Source: Mesorhizobium sp. 65-26
GTDB lineage: Bacteria > Pseudomonadota > Alphaproteobacteria > Rhizobiales > Rhizobiaceae
Reading direction: 5' to 3'
Length of the DNA: 64,000 nt
Assembly: GCA_001899205.1 (NCBI GenBank)
Contig: MKVL01000032.1
Span: 371,269 to 435,268 of the forward strand
Below are positions 1-9,204 of this stretch, in pieces (positions within the stretch are counted from its first letter, which is position 1; every line of letters begins with the position of its first letter). Both the position numbers and the translations under genes were made by a program. The notes under the pieces are model-generated. The model did not search any database, had not been told where the DNA came from, and was given only the letters and a program-made list of their open reading frames with translations.

Positions 1-10
1 CTAGCGCAGG

Positions 11-763
11 ATGACCGGCGCGGCGGCACTCGGCTCCGTCAGCCAGCTCTGGCGCTATCCGGCGAGTTCGCTCGCCGGCGAGCGCCGGGACGCCATTTCC
101 GTCGACACGGCGACCGTCGATGGCGACCGGCTGTTCGGGCTGGTCGATGCCTCGGATGGCGAGATCGCCCGGCCGGATCGCGGACCGAAATGGCACAAGG
201 TGCCGCTGATCCGCACCCGGCTCAGCGAGGATCGTCGGCTGGAGGTGGCCGTGCCGGGCGGCGACTGGATGCCGGCGCCCGACCCGCGAAGCGATCGCGC
301 CATTTCCGAATTCCTCGGCTTCGGAGCCGCCATCCGGCCCTATTTCCAGGAAAACGCGACGCCGGACTATGTTGGCCCGCTGACGACAGAGCGCTACAAC
401 AGGGCGCCGATCCACCTGTTGACCACGGCATCGCTGGCGCGGCTCAAGGCGCTGCATCCGGAAGGCACCCCGGACCCGCGGCGCTTCCGCCCCAACATCC
501 TCGTCGACATGGACCCGGTCGAGGGCTCTTTCCCCGAGACCGAGTGGATCGGCCGCAAGCTGGCGATCGGCGACCTTCTGGTGACCGTATCCGAGCCATG
601 CCGCCGCTGCGGCTTCACCATCATCGCCCAGGACGGCTTCGACAACGATCCGGGCATCCTGCGCAATCTGGTGCGCCACAACGCCCACAACATCGGCGTC
701 TATTGCACCGTCGACCGCCCGGCGCGCGTCGAGATCGGCGCGCCGATGCGCTTCCTGTCCTAG
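11..763 (+). CDS. MOSC domain-containing protein
   Basis: This 250-residue protein has an N-terminal MOSC_N-like beta-barrel part (about residues 8-100) followed by a MOSC domain. The conserved cysteine region PCRRCG lies near residue 200, preceded by RFRPNILVD, a stretch typical of MOSC proteins. MOSC proteins are sulfur-carrier or molybdenum-cofactor-linked enzymes that often reduce N-hydroxylated substrates together with electron-transfer partners. No partner gene is adjacent, so the substrate is unknown. The ATG follows a weak purine-rich stretch (gcgcagg). The gene is complete inside the window, although the upstream region lies outside it. Confidence 0.85.
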   Translation: MTGAAALGSVSQLWRYPASSLAGERRDAISVDTATVDGDRLFGLVDASDGEIARPDRGPKWHKVPLIRTRLSEDRRLEVAVPGGDWMPAPDPRSDRAISEFLGFGAAIRPYFQENATPDYVGPLTTERYNRAPIHLLTTASLARLKALHPEGTPDPRRFRPNILVDMDPVEGSFPETEWIGRKLAIGDLLVTVSEPCRRCGFTIIAQDGFDNDPGILRNLVRHNAHNIGVYCTVDRPARVEIGAPMRFLS

Positions 764-768
764 AGTTT

Positions 769-807
769 GATCCCGAAAAGTCGCGGACTTTTCGGTACGA
801 AATGATC
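769..807. repeat. Rhizobiales intergenic palindrome, copy A
   Basis: An imperfect palindrome with GATCCCGAAAAGTC on the left and GACTTTTCGG...GATC on the right. It lies between two convergent genes, directly after the MOSC stop codon. The same core (gatcccgaaaag) occurs again at 1862-1910. Such short palindromes are common between genes in Mesorhizobium-type genomes. It could also fold in the RNA and act as a weak bidirectional transcript end. Confidence 0.7.
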
Positions 808-824
808 TTCGCTCCGACCGCTGA

Positions 825-1436
825 TCAGCGCGCCGCGATCGCCGCCGCCGCTCCGGCCATGGTGGTCGCGCTGACGCAATTGGCGATCCGCATCGCCCGT
901 TTGCTGCGCAGCAGCTTGCGCGCCTGGGAAGCGGCCAGCACCCAGGCGAGGTCGATGGCGATGAGCACCACGGCCATCGTGACCGTAAGCTCGACCCAGC
1001 CCACCACCGTGACCTTGGCGAGGTCGATGATCGTCGGCAGCAGCGCCAGGTAGAACATCATGATCTTGGGGTTGCCGAGCGTCACCGCCATGCCGGCGAA
1101 GAACAGCTTGAGGGGTGAGTCCTCGCGCGGCATCTCGCCCGTCCTGGCCTCGACCGGCGCGGTCCACATCTTCCAGGCGAGATAGGCCAGGTAGGCGACA
1201 CCGGCCCATTTGACGATGACGAAGGCGAGATGGAAGGTCTGCGCCACCACTGCCAGGCCGAAGACCGCCAGCGACAACCAGATGCCTTCGCCGATCCACA
1301 TGGCGAGCAGGAAGGGAAAGACATCACGGAAACCCTTCGAGATCACCCGCGCGACCAGCGCGGCGATCGAAGGCCCCGGCGAGCCGGCGGCGACGAACAG
1401 CGCGGCGGCGAAGATCATCAGCGAGGTGAGTTGCAT
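825..1436 (-). CDS. LysE/RhtB family translocator
   Basis: A 203-residue integral membrane protein of the LysE/RhtB amino-acid exporter family. The N-terminal segment (MQLTSLMIFAAALFVAAGSP, continuing GPS) carries the SPGPS motif of the family, and GNPKI at mid-length is the second hallmark. About six hydrophobic segments are visible. The start was chosen at the methionine just before the first membrane segment; a longer reading from 1517 adds 27 arginine-rich residues that do not resemble the family. It converges with the MOSC gene and the shared intergenic palindrome. The substrate cannot be told from sequence. Confidence 0.88.
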   Translation of the reverse strand: MQLTSLMIFAAALFVAAGSPGPSIAALVARVISKGFRDVFPFLLAMWIGEGIWLSLAVFGLAVVAQTFHLAFVIVKWAGVAYLAYLAWKMWTAPVEARTGEMPREDSPLKLFFAGMAVTLGNPKIMMFYLALLPTIIDLAKVTVVGWVELTVTMAVVLIAIDLAWVLAASQARKLLRSKRAMRIANCVSATTMAGAAAAIAAR

Positions 1437-1861
1437 GGCATGGTCCGTCCTGCGGCGGTGCGCCCGGAGCAATTCCAGCGTCCGGAATGTTCTCGACGAT
1501 ACCCGATCGAAGGACATTTGGCATCCCGCACCGGCTGATGGCCTTTGCCATGGGTCGCATCAGCCTTTCGGGGATTACACGTGCCGTGCCGTTCCACCGG
1601 TCGCTGCCCTTGCCCGGCAGCCGCCTTGCGGCTAGAAGGGCCGCCCCGACATCCATTTCGAGCTTCACTTTGCCTCAGTAAGCGCCGGTCTCGTCAACTC
1701 CTCTGAATGCACCGCAAGGCTCCGCAGTGGCGGCGCCTGCATTGTTCACGTGTTCTTCAGGCGGCGGTTCGAGACCGGTTTGGCATTGCTGAACCGCTGC
1801 CGCGCGCCAACTCGCCGCGAGGCCCGATCTTCACAGACGCAGTTCCACGCCGCGCCCGCCT
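1437..1861. other. Gene-free stretch upstream of LysE gene
   Basis: No convincing coding frame was found. A fragment near 1469-1489 (gcaattccagcgtccggaat) resembles the outer ends of the 'gcaattcc...ggaattgc' repeat seen intact at 33083-33126, so this may be a degenerate copy. The region must contain the promoters for the divergent LysE-type and DUF1062 genes, but none could be assigned. Confidence 0.4.
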
Positions 1862-1910
1862 GGGCATGATCCCGAAAAGTGGTACCCGGTTTTCGGAAGC
1901 GATCATGCCC
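1862..1910. repeat. Rhizobiales intergenic palindrome, copy B
   Basis: An imperfect inverted repeat beginning gggcatgatcccgaaaagtg and ending with gatcatgccc, with a central ggtacc. The outer arms GGGCATGATC and GATCATGCCC are perfect complements. It is the better-preserved relative of the palindrome at 769-807 and sits about 65 bp upstream of the DUF1062 gene. Confidence 0.8.
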
Positions 1911-1974
1911 GACAGATAAGGGCATCTCGACATTGCCGTCCTGACGAACTTCCCAACGGGAAGGGCTTTTCGGC

Positions 1975-2598
1975 ATGTCTGGACTTCTGCGCACCCACTG
2001 GGCCATCGCGCCCGTCACCGCGCCTCGACCCCTTATCAACTGCAATCGCTGCGGCGGCCCGAGGCCGTACCGGTGCAGCGACAAATTCCGCGTCAACGCC
2101 AACGGCAAGCGCATCGACGTCTGGCTGATCTACCGCTGCATCGGTTGCGACAATTCCTGGAACTTCACCATTCTGGAGCGCCGCAACCGCCGCGACATCG
2201 AGCCGACCATGCTTGCCGCGCTGGAAAGCAATGACCCGGCATTTGCCCGCCGCCATGCCTTCGACGCGGCGGCCCTACGCTGCAGGGTCGGCCATGTCGA
2301 GGAGTTCCCCGAGGTGACCGTGCGCAAGCGCGGCCTCGACGGAGCGGAAGCGGCTACCGTGCTGGAGTTGCGGCTCGATCTCGAGCTTCCCGTCTCCGCC
2401 CGCCTCGATCGGATGCTGGCCGGCGAACTCGGCATGTCGCGCTCGCGCCTTCAGGCGCTCGACGAGAAAGGCCGGCTGGCGATCGCGCCGGAAGGCGGCA
2501 AGGCCCTGCGCAAGCCGGTGCGGCATGGGACGGTCGTTCGCATCGACCTTGCCGGAGAATCCGACCGGGCGGCCATTTTCACCGCGGCCGGCGGCTGA
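1975..2598 (+). CDS. DUF1062 domain-containing protein
   Basis: A 207-residue protein matching the DUF1062 family as I recognise it. The N-terminus has a probable zinc ribbon built from CNRCGG (about residues 24-29) and CIGCDNSW (about residues 57-64). The C-terminal part (ELPVSARLDRMLAGELGMSR) is typical of the family and looks like a small S4-like or nucleic-acid-binding fold, which is inference. The function is unknown. It has no operon partner and is followed by a strong hairpin shared with the convergent typA gene. Confidence 0.85.
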   Translation: MSGLLRTHWAIAPVTAPRPLINCNRCGGPRPYRCSDKFRVNANGKRIDVWLIYRCIGCDNSWNFTILERRNRRDIEPTMLAALESNDPAFARRHAFDAAALRCRVGHVEEFPEVTVRKRGLDGAEAATVLELRLDLELPVSARLDRMLAGELGMSRSRLQALDEKGRLAIAPEGGKALRKPVRHGTVVRIDLAGESDRAAIFTAAGG

Positions 2599-2604
2599 AA
2601 CGAA

Positions 2605-2634
2605 GAAGGGAGGAAGCCGATGCTTCCTCCCTTC
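2605..2634. terminator. Bidirectional hairpin between DUF1062 and typA
   Basis: A perfect 13-bp stem (gaagggaggaagc with gcttcctcccttc) and a 4-nt loop lie between two convergent genes. The flanks are only weakly T-rich in each direction, so it is a plausible but not textbook Rho-independent terminator. Confidence 0.65.
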
Positions 2635-2659
2635 GAAAAATGCGACCTGTAGCGTTATC

Positions 2660-4489
2660 TTATGCCGCGCCGACGGCCTTGGCCGACTTCTCGAAGCGCT
2701 TACGCTCGTTCGGGTCGAGATAGAGCTTGCGCAGACGGATGGTCTTCGGCGTCACCTCGACCAGCTCGTCGTCCTGGATCCAGGCCAGCGCGCGCTCCAG
2801 CGTCATGCGGATCGGCGGGGTCAGCTTGACGGCCTCGTCCTTGCCGGCGGCGCGGATGTTGGTCAGCTTCTTGCCCTTCAGCACATTGACCTCGAGGTCG
2901 TTGTCGCGGGAGTGGATGCCGATGATCATGCCCTGGTAGACCTTGACGCCCGGATCGATGATCATCGGGCCGCGATCCTCCAAGTTCCACATGGCGTAGG
3001 CAACGGACTCGCCCTGCTCGTTGGAGATCAGCACGCCGTTGGTGCGACCGGCGAGTTCACCCTTGTAGGGGCCGTACTCGTGGAAAAGCCGGTTCATCAC
3101 GGCGGTGCCGCGCGTATCGGTCAGCAGTTCCGACTGATAGCCGATCAGGCCGCGCGTCGGCGCGTGGAAGACCAGGCGCTGGCGATTGCCGCCCGAAGGA
3201 CGCAGCTCGACCATCTCGGCCTTGCGCTCCGACATCTTCTGCACGACGACGCCGGCATGTTCCTCGTCGACGTCGATGACGACTTCCTCGATCGGCTCCA
3301 GCGTTTCGCCGTTCTCGCCCTTCTGCATGACGACGCGCGGCCGCGACACGGCAAGCTCGAAGCCTTCGCGGCGCATCGTCTCGATCAGCACGGCAAGCTG
3401 AAGTTCGCCACGGCCCGACACGAAGAAAGAATCCTTGTCCGGCGATTCCTCGATCTTCAGCGCGACATTGCCTTCGGCCTCGCGCAGCAGGCGGTCGCGG
3501 ATGACGCGGCTGGTCACCTTGTCGCCTTCGGTGCCGGCGAGCGGCGAATCGTTGACCAGGAAGGACATGGTGACGGTCGGCGGATCGATCGGCTGCGCGT
3601 GCAGCGGCTCGCTCACCGACAGATCGCAGAACGTGTCTGCGACGGTACCCTTGGACAGGCCGGCGATGGCGACGATGTCACCCGCCTGCGCTTCCTCGAT
3701 CGGCTGGCGCTCGAGGCCGCGGAAGGCGAGGATCTTGGAGACGCGGCCGGTCTCGATCTGGGTGCCGTCATGGTGCAGCACCTTGACGGCCTGGTTGGAC
3801 TTCAGCGAACCGCTTTCGATGCGTCCGGTGATGATGCGGCCGAGGAACGGGTTGGCTTCCAGGATGGTGCCGATCATGCGGAACGGGCCAGGATGGACGG
3901 TCGGCGCCGGCACGTGCTTGACGACGAGGTCGAACAGCGGCGCGAGGCCCTGGTCCTTCGGGCCTTCCGGATTTTCCGACACCCAGCCATCCCGGCCGGA
4001 ACCGTAGAGGATCGGGAAGTCGAGCTGCTCGTCGGTGGCGTCGAGCGCGGCGAACAGGTCGAACACCTCGTTGATGACCTCGACATGGCGGGCGTCGGGA
4101 CGGTCGATCTTGTTGATGACGACGATCGGCCGCAGGCCGACCTTGAGCGCCTTGCCGACCACGAACTTGGTCTGCGGCATCGGGCCTTCGGCGGCGTCGA
4201 CCAGCACGATGGCCGAATCCACCATCGACAGGATGCGCTCGACCTCGCCGCCGAAATCGGCGTGGCCGGGCGTGTCGACGATGTTGATGCGGGTGCCGTG
4301 CCAGTCGACCGAAGTCGCCTTGGCAAGGATGGTGATGCCGCGTTCCTTTTCGAGATCGTTGGAATCCATGGCGCGTTCGGCGACGCGCTGGTTGTCTCGG
4401 AAGGCGCCGGATTGCTTCAGAAGCTGGTCGACGAGGGTGGTTTTGCCATGGTCGACGTGCGCGATGATCGCGATATTACGGAGGTTCAT
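2660..4489 (-). CDS. typA: Ribosome-associated GTPase TypA/BipA
   Basis: A 609-residue translational GTPase. The P-loop AHVDHGKTT is at residues 10-18, the effector-region RGITI follows, then DTPGHADFG (G3) and NKID (G4). The C-terminal half has the EF-G-like domains and the TypA-specific end. TypA/BipA binds the ribosome and supports growth under stress and cold and 50S assembly. The start was placed at MNLRNIAI, the usual family start; the upstream in-frame methionine adds an atypical arginine-rich stretch. It is transcribed alone and ends at the shared hairpin with DUF1062. Confidence 0.97.
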   Translation of the reverse strand: MNLRNIAIIAHVDHGKTTLVDQLLKQSGAFRDNQRVAERAMDSNDLEKERGITILAKATSVDWHGTRINIVDTPGHADFGGEVERILSMVDSAIVLVDAAEGPMPQTKFVVGKALKVGLRPIVVINKIDRPDARHVEVINEVFDLFAALDATDEQLDFPILYGSGRDGWVSENPEGPKDQGLAPLFDLVVKHVPAPTVHPGPFRMIGTILEANPFLGRIITGRIESGSLKSNQAVKVLHHDGTQIETGRVSKILAFRGLERQPIEEAQAGDIVAIAGLSKGTVADTFCDLSVSEPLHAQPIDPPTVTMSFLVNDSPLAGTEGDKVTSRVIRDRLLREAEGNVALKIEESPDKDSFFVSGRGELQLAVLIETMRREGFELAVSRPRVVMQKGENGETLEPIEEVVIDVDEEHAGVVVQKMSERKAEMVELRPSGGNRQRLVFHAPTRGLIGYQSELLTDTRGTAVMNRLFHEYGPYKGELAGRTNGVLISNEQGESVAYAMWNLEDRGPMIIDPGVKVYQGMIIGIHSRDNDLEVNVLKGKKLTNIRAAGKDEAVKLTPPIRMTLERALAWIQDDELVEVTPKTIRLRKLYLDPNERKRFEKSAKAVGAA

Positions 4490-4688
4490 GTCCTGGTCTC
4501 GGGAGCGTTGCGGGCGGCAGGCCAAACGGCGCCGCCTCTTTCGGTTGCGCGGCTCTTACAGGTTTTTTCGCATTTGCGAAAGGGGACGCCACCCCCCAAA
4601 TGACGGTTACCGATTCTTAAACCTTCTGATGTGAAATGAAACCGTTAACCAAGGCGGGACCTTCAGGGGTGCCGGACAGTTCGACATC

Positions 4689-4970
4689 ATGACCGATAGA
4701 CTAACCCGTTTCTGGCCGCTCATCGCGGCGGCGTCGTTCGCAGTGCTGCTCGCCGTCAACGCCGCGCAGTCCGCGGCGACGCGTACCGACACGCACACCC
4801 TCCTGCCGACGGACGCCACCCCGGCGCAGCAGGCCTATGCCGACGCGCCCGACGGGGTCGATCCTATCGTGACCGGTCCGGTCAGCACCGCCTTCAAGCA
4901 GCGCCAGGCCGCCGCCGGCTGCGAAACCGCCTCCTGGCCGAACATTCCGCTGGTCTGCTATCCCGACTGA
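4689..4970 (+). CDS. Small exported hypothetical protein
   Basis: A 93-residue protein with a positively charged start and one hydrophobic segment (about residues 9-30), consistent with a signal peptide or membrane anchor. The rest is polar, with two cysteines close to the C-terminus (GCETASWPN and LVCYPD) that could form a disulfide. I do not recognise a family. It stands alone, divergent from typA, and a short GC hairpin follows. Small exported proteins of this shape are common in rhizobia. Confidence 0.65.
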   Translation: MTDRLTRFWPLIAAASFAVLLAVNAAQSAATRTDTHTLLPTDATPAQQAYADAPDGVDPIVTGPVSTAFKQRQAAAGCETASWPNIPLVCYPD

Positions 4971-4979
4971 TCGCGCCTC

Positions 4980-5004
4980 GCCCTCCCCCAGCGGGAGGGC
5001 CTTT
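4980..5004 (+). terminator. GC hairpin after small exported gene
   Basis: The stem gccctccc/gggagggc with a 5-nt loop begins 9 bp after the stop codon and is followed by cttt. It is a short intrinsic-terminator-like hairpin lying between the convergent small gene and the phosphatase gene. Confidence 0.55.
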
Positions 5005-5063
5005 GCCGGGCGCGGCCTGAGTAGACAGGCCGCTTTATGCGCGCGCATCTATTCCCGTGCCTG

Positions 5064-6638
5064 TTACGCCGACCGGACGGGATCGAGCGTCACCTTGTAG
5101 AGTTCGTTGTCATCGCGATCCATCAGCCGCACGGTGAGCTGCTCGCTGGCGCCGGAGATATCGACGAGGCCGAAGAACTGCAGGCCCGCCGACGGCGGCA
5201 GGTTCTGGCCCTGCTCGGCGGTCGGCGCTTTGATGAACTTCAGCTCCGGCCCGAACGTCATGTCCAGGTCGTTGGGGCCGAACGTGCCGGCGTGGATCGG
5301 ACCGGACACGAATTCCCAGAACGGGTTGAAGTCCTGGAACTGCGCCTTGTCGGGATTGTAGTAGTGCGCCGCCGTGTAGTGGACGTCGGCGGTGAGCCAC
5401 ACTGTGTTGGTGATGCCGGCGTTCTTGATGAAGCGCAGCAGATCGGCGAATTCGAGCTCGCGACCCTTCGGCGCGCCGTTGTCGCCATTGCTGACGGCCT
5501 CCGCGCCGGCTTTCCTGGCGGCGTCGTCCCAGACGACGAGGCCAAGCGGCATGTCGGCGGCGATGATCTTCCACGTCGCCTTCGAATTCGTCAGCTCGCG
5601 CTTCAGCCACTTCGTCTGCTGCTCGCCCAGCATGCGCGACTTCGGCGTCAGCGTGTCCTCCATGTCGGGACCGTTGGCGCCGCGATAGGACCGCATGTCG
5701 AGGAAGAACACGTCGAGCAACGGGCCATAGGCGATCTTGCGGTAGACGCGGCCCGGCTCCGACGGCTCGTAGCGGATCGTCGTCATTTCGTGGAAGGCGC
5801 GCGCCGCGCGGGCGGCCAGAACGTGGATCGACTTCTCGCTGTAGCGGTCGTCGGCGGTCAGGTCCTTCGAATCCGACCAGTTGTTGACCACCTCATGGTC
5901 GTCCCACTGGTAGAAGGTCGGGCAGATGGCGCTGAGGCCCAGCACATGCTGGTCCATCATGTTGTATTTCCACTGCGCCCGGTACTCGTCCAGCGTCTGG
6001 GCCACCTTGCGCTTCTCATCGACGAGCACGACGTTCTTCCACTTGCCGCCGCCGGGCAGGTCGACCTCGTCCTTCATGACGCCATCGGCATAGATGGTGT
6101 CGCCCGAATGCAGGAAGAAATCCGGCGTGTGCCGGGCGATGGTGGCATAGGTCTTCATGCCGGCCTCGTCGATGCCCCAGCCCTGACCGGCCGTGTCGCC
6201 TGACCAGGCGAAGCGCACGTCGCGCTTCGAGGCCGGCGCGGTGCGGAAACGCCCCACGATCGGCTCCGAAACCACGTTGATGTCGGAAAGATCGGCAGCA
6301 GTCATGCGGTAGAAGATGTCCTGGTCGGAGGCGAGATCGGTGAGCAGCCGCTTCACCGTGTAGTCGCTGGCGGACGAGGTATCGAGCGGCGCGAGTCTTG
6401 TCGCGTTGGCGAAGCTCTCCGTGGACGACACTTCGAACATCACGCGCGACGGCCGGTCCGTGCGCGTCCACACCATGCCGCTTGAGGCATCGATATCGCC
6501 GGACTGCACGCCGTGCGTAAAGCTCGGGCGCTGGTTAGCGCGCGAATAATAGGGCAATGCGAGGCCGGACGCGCCGACAAGGCCGAATGCGCTCGCTGAG
6601 GTGACGAAGGCGCGGCGGGTCAATGAGATCTTGTTCAT
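5064..6638 (-). CDS. phoD: Alkaline phosphatase D (PhoD) family protein
   Basis: A 524-residue exported phosphodiesterase/phosphatase of the PhoD family. The N-terminus SLTRRAFVTSASAFGLVGAS is a twin-arginine (Tat) signal. The mature part starts with a PhoD_N domain (FTHGVQSGD), followed by the metallophosphatase domain with FLHSGDTIYADG, WDDHEVVNNW and TADVHYTAAH metal-binding motifs. The expected role is release of phosphate from phosphodiesters in the periplasm. The start was set at MNKISLTRRAF because the twin-arginine motif then sits in the usual place. No PHO box was identified upstream. Confidence 0.93.
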   Translation of the reverse strand: MNKISLTRRAFVTSASAFGLVGASGLALPYYSRANQRPSFTHGVQSGDIDASSGMVWTRTDRPSRVMFEVSSTESFANATRLAPLDTSSASDYTVKRLLTDLASDQDIFYRMTAADLSDINVVSEPIVGRFRTAPASKRDVRFAWSGDTAGQGWGIDEAGMKTYATIARHTPDFFLHSGDTIYADGVMKDEVDLPGGGKWKNVVLVDEKRKVAQTLDEYRAQWKYNMMDQHVLGLSAICPTFYQWDDHEVVNNWSDSKDLTADDRYSEKSIHVLAARAARAFHEMTTIRYEPSEPGRVYRKIAYGPLLDVFFLDMRSYRGANGPDMEDTLTPKSRMLGEQQTKWLKRELTNSKATWKIIAADMPLGLVVWDDAARKAGAEAVSNGDNGAPKGRELEFADLLRFIKNAGITNTVWLTADVHYTAAHYYNPDKAQFQDFNPFWEFVSGPIHAGTFGPNDLDMTFGPELKFIKAPTAEQGQNLPPSAGLQFFGLVDISGASEQLTVRLMDRDDNELYKVTLDPVRSA

Positions 6639-6767
6639 GGCTGTCTCCGGGATGGCGTTGAACATCGCCAGCACGGTCACGCCTCAGTGTTTCAGGGGCA
6701 TCTCGAAACCATGAAGTTTTGATAACAAGCCACGGCTGATCTCCCCCCCCCGAGGGGGAGACTGGCG

Positions 6768-8051
6768 CTATGCCGCCTGCGGCTCCGGCTCGAAGGCGGG
6801 CCTGCTGGTGTCGATCAGCAGCGAGATGCAGGCCGCCGCGATGCCCGTCATGCCGGCGATGAGGAAGGCCAGTTCGTAGTTGCCCTGCATCTCGCGCATG
6901 GTGCCGCCGAAGGCCGCCGCGGCCGCCGCCCCGACCTGGTGGCCGGCGACGATCCAGCCGAAGACGATCGGCCCGCTGCGGTCGCCGAATGCCTCGTTGG
7001 CGAGCCGCAGCGTCGGCGGAACGGTGGCGATCCAGTCGAGACCGTAGAGCACGGCGAAGACGATCAGGCTGGTCGCCGAGAAGCCGGAATAAGGCAGGTA
7101 GATCAGCGACAGGCCGCGCACCGCGTAATAGACGCCGAGCAGCTTGCGCGGGTCGTAGCGATCGGTCAGCCAGCCCGACAGTGTGGTGCCGATCAGGTCG
7201 AATATGCCCATCATCGACAAAAGCCCGGCCGCCTGCACCTCGCCTATGCCCATGTCGCCGCAGAAGGCGATGAGATGCGTTCCCACCAGCCCGTTGGTGG
7301 TGAAGCCGCAGACGAAGAAGGTGGCGAACAGGTACCAGAACACCCGCGTGCCGGCGGCGCGCCGCAAGGTGGAAAGCGTGTGGGTGAGGAAATTGCCCTG
7401 CGAGGCCGGCGATACCGGCGGCACATCGTCGGCATCGGCGCCATAGCGCACCTGGCCGATCGAGGCCGGACGCTCCGGCACCAGCAAGAACACCAGCGGG
7501 ATCAACGCGGCGGTGGCGATCGAGACGGCGATGGCGACCGGCTTCCAGCCGCCGGCCTGCGCCAGGGAAGCGATCAGCGGCAGGAAGATCAGCATGCCCG
7601 TGGCGCTGGAGGCCGACATCAGGCCCATCATCAGGCCGCGATTGGTCTTGAACCAGCGATTGACGATTGTCGCGCCGAGCACCGAGGCGACGGCGCCCGA
7701 GCCGATTCCCGAGAACACGCCCCATGTGATGAACAAATGCCACGGCTTGGTCATCAGCAGGCTGAGCACCGTAGAGGCCGACATCACCACCAGCGACGCG
7801 AGCAGCGTTCTGCGTAGCCCGATGCGCTCCATCAGCGCGGCGGCGAACGGCCCGGTCAGGCCGTAGAGAAGGATGCCGACGCTGGCTGCCAGCGAGACGA
7901 CGTCGCGCCGCCAGCCGAAGCTCTCTTCCAGCGGCAGCATCATCACCGCCGGCGCGGAGCGAAGCCCCGCCGCGATCAGCAGGCAGAAGAAGATGACGCC
8001 GACCACGACGAAAGCGTAGCGCTGGCCAAACGGGCGGGACTGGGCTATCAT
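6768..8051 (-). CDS. MFS transporter, probably TetR-controlled
   Basis: A 427-residue membrane protein with about twelve hydrophobic segments and typical major-facilitator loops (GWLTDRYDPRKLLG is a MotifA-like loop). It resembles the monocarboxylate/oxalate-type or unassigned MFS carriers. The start was chosen at MIAQSRPFG, immediately next to the operator; the longer version would run through the operator. It is divergent from a TetR-family gene and its start codon abuts a double palindrome, so it is very likely repressed by that regulator. The substrate is unknown. Confidence 0.9.
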   Translation of the reverse strand: MIAQSRPFGQRYAFVVVGVIFFCLLIAAGLRSAPAVMMLPLEESFGWRRDVVSLAASVGILLYGLTGPFAAALMERIGLRRTLLASLVVMSASTVLSLLMTKPWHLFITWGVFSGIGSGAVASVLGATIVNRWFKTNRGLMMGLMSASSATGMLIFLPLIASLAQAGGWKPVAIAVSIATAALIPLVFLLVPERPASIGQVRYGADADDVPPVSPASQGNFLTHTLSTLRRAAGTRVFWYLFATFFVCGFTTNGLVGTHLIAFCGDMGIGEVQAAGLLSMMGIFDLIGTTLSGWLTDRYDPRKLLGVYYAVRGLSLIYLPYSGFSATSLIVFAVLYGLDWIATVPPTLRLANEAFGDRSGPIVFGWIVAGHQVGAAAAAAFGGTMREMQGNYELAFLIAGMTGIAAACISLLIDTSRPAFEPEPQAA

Positions 8052-8104
8052 GTTACTGACCGGTACGTTTCGGATGGACCGGACCATACGTACCGATCGG
8101 TAAC
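8052..8104. promoter_or_regulatory. Twin TetR-type operators between MFS and TetR genes
   Basis: Two near-identical 12-bp palindromes, TACTGACCGGTA (8054-8065) and TACCGATCGGTA (8091-8102), lie 37 bp apart centre to centre, each inside 16-bp arms that are inverted relative to each other. The second is a perfect palindrome; the first has one mismatched pair. They fill the short region between the divergent genes, overlapping the expected promoters of both. Confidence 0.8.
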
Positions 8105-8124
8105 ATTGTCAAGCGAACCGCCTG

Positions 8125-8739
8125 ATGCCTACTGACAAAAAAATTGAAACATCCATCAGCGACGCTCATCGATCGACGCCGCCCAGGGCCGCCGAGAAGA
8201 TCCTCGGCGTGGCGCGCGACCTGTTCTACCGACAGGGCATCCGGGCCATCGGCGTCGACGAGATCGTCAAGCGCGCCGGCGTCACCAAGCCCAGCCTCTA
8301 CCGCAGCTTTCCCTCCAAGGACGAACTGGCCGCTTCCTATCTGCGGCAGTACGATCTGGAGTTCTGGGAGCGTTTCAATGAGGCGGTCGACGCCCATCCC
8401 GGCGATCCGCGCGCGCAGATCATCGCCTTCCTGACACGCGTCGGGAAGCGCACGCAGCGGCCTGAATATCGTGGTTGCGGCATGACCAACGCCGCGGTCG
8501 AATATCCCGAACGCGACCATCCGGCGCGCATCGTCAGCGAGGCCAACAAGCAGGAGCTGCGCCGTCGGCTGCGCGCCATGGCCTCCGCCATGGGCGCCGC
8601 CAATTCCGACACGCTCGGCGACGGCCTGCTGCTCCTCATCGAGGGCGCCTACATCAGCGGGCAACTGTTCGGCGAGGGCGGGCCGGCGGCCTCGGTCGCC
8701 CGCAACGCCGATCTTCTGATCGCCGCGAGCCTTGCCTAG
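8125..8739 (+). CDS. TetR/AcrR family transcriptional regulator
   Basis: A 204-residue repressor. The N-terminal HTH occupies about residues 20-70 (KILGVARDLFYRQGIRAIGV, then VTKPSLYRSFPSKDELAASY), the standard TetR arrangement. The C-terminal ligand-binding part carries RGCGMTNAAVEYPE, seen in one TetR subgroup. It most likely binds the two palindromes just upstream and represses itself and the divergent MFS exporter. The start at 8125 leaves 20 bp to the second operator. The inducing ligand is unknown. Confidence 0.93.
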   Translation: MPTDKKIETSISDAHRSTPPRAAEKILGVARDLFYRQGIRAIGVDEIVKRAGVTKPSLYRSFPSKDELAASYLRQYDLEFWERFNEAVDAHPGDPRAQIIAFLTRVGKRTQRPEYRGCGMTNAAVEYPERDHPARIVSEANKQELRRRLRAMASAMGAANSDTLGDGLLLLIEGAYISGQLFGEGGPAASVARNADLLIAASLA

Positions 8740-8790
8740 GCGGGTCGTCGAACGTCCGGTCGCTTTTCAGGCCGCGGCTCGGCTCACGCC

Positions 8791-9204
8791 TCACATCGAG
8801 ACGTAGACGATCTCGCCCTCGCGGCTGGTCTCGAACGTGGTCGCCACCAGCCTTTCACCGCATTCGTTTTCGCCGCCGACGGACGTCTCGTATCTGCGCA
8901 CCTTGACGCGCGCCGGATCGATCCGCGACAGGCCGGTATCGATATCGAACTCCCAATGGTGCCAGGGACAGCGGATGATCATGTTGCGCCGGCAGTAATG
9001 GTGTTCGCCCGGCCGGGCGGCGCTGAGCTCGCCGATCTGGTCGCCTTCCGACAGCGGCCCGCCCTGGTGCGGGCAGCGATCGGCCAGCGCGTAGAAGGCG
9101 CCGTCCACCCGAAACAGCACGATCGAGCGCCCCGCCACGTCGACCTTGAGGCGGCCGCCCTCGGTGATGTCGTCGGCGGCCGCGACCGCGTAGCGCTGTT
9201 TCAT
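8791..9204 (-). CDS. Rieske (2Fe-2S) domain protein
   Basis: A 137-residue stand-alone Rieske protein. The cluster ligands are in CPHQGG (about residues 37-42) and CPWHH (about residues 71-75); the interval between the two boxes is longer than usual because of an inserted GEHHYC stretch. Its start overlaps the stop of the upstream amidohydrolase by 4 bp (ATGA), so translation is probably coupled. In this operon it may be the ferredoxin of an oxygenase encoded elsewhere, or a redox partner of the two amidohydrolase-linked steps. That role is inference. Confidence 0.88.
   Translation of the reverse strand: MKQRYAVAAADDITEGGRLKVDVAGRSIVLFRVDGAFYALADRCPHQGGPLSEGDQIGELSAARPGEHHYCRRNMIIRCPWHHWEFDIDTGLSRIDPARVKVRRYETSVGGENECGERLVATTFETSREGEIVYVSM

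Noticed and set aside
2525-4603. A 692-codon open frame on the plus strand
   Set aside because: It is antisense to typA, whose motifs are unmistakable; long antisense frames are expected in GC-rich DNA.
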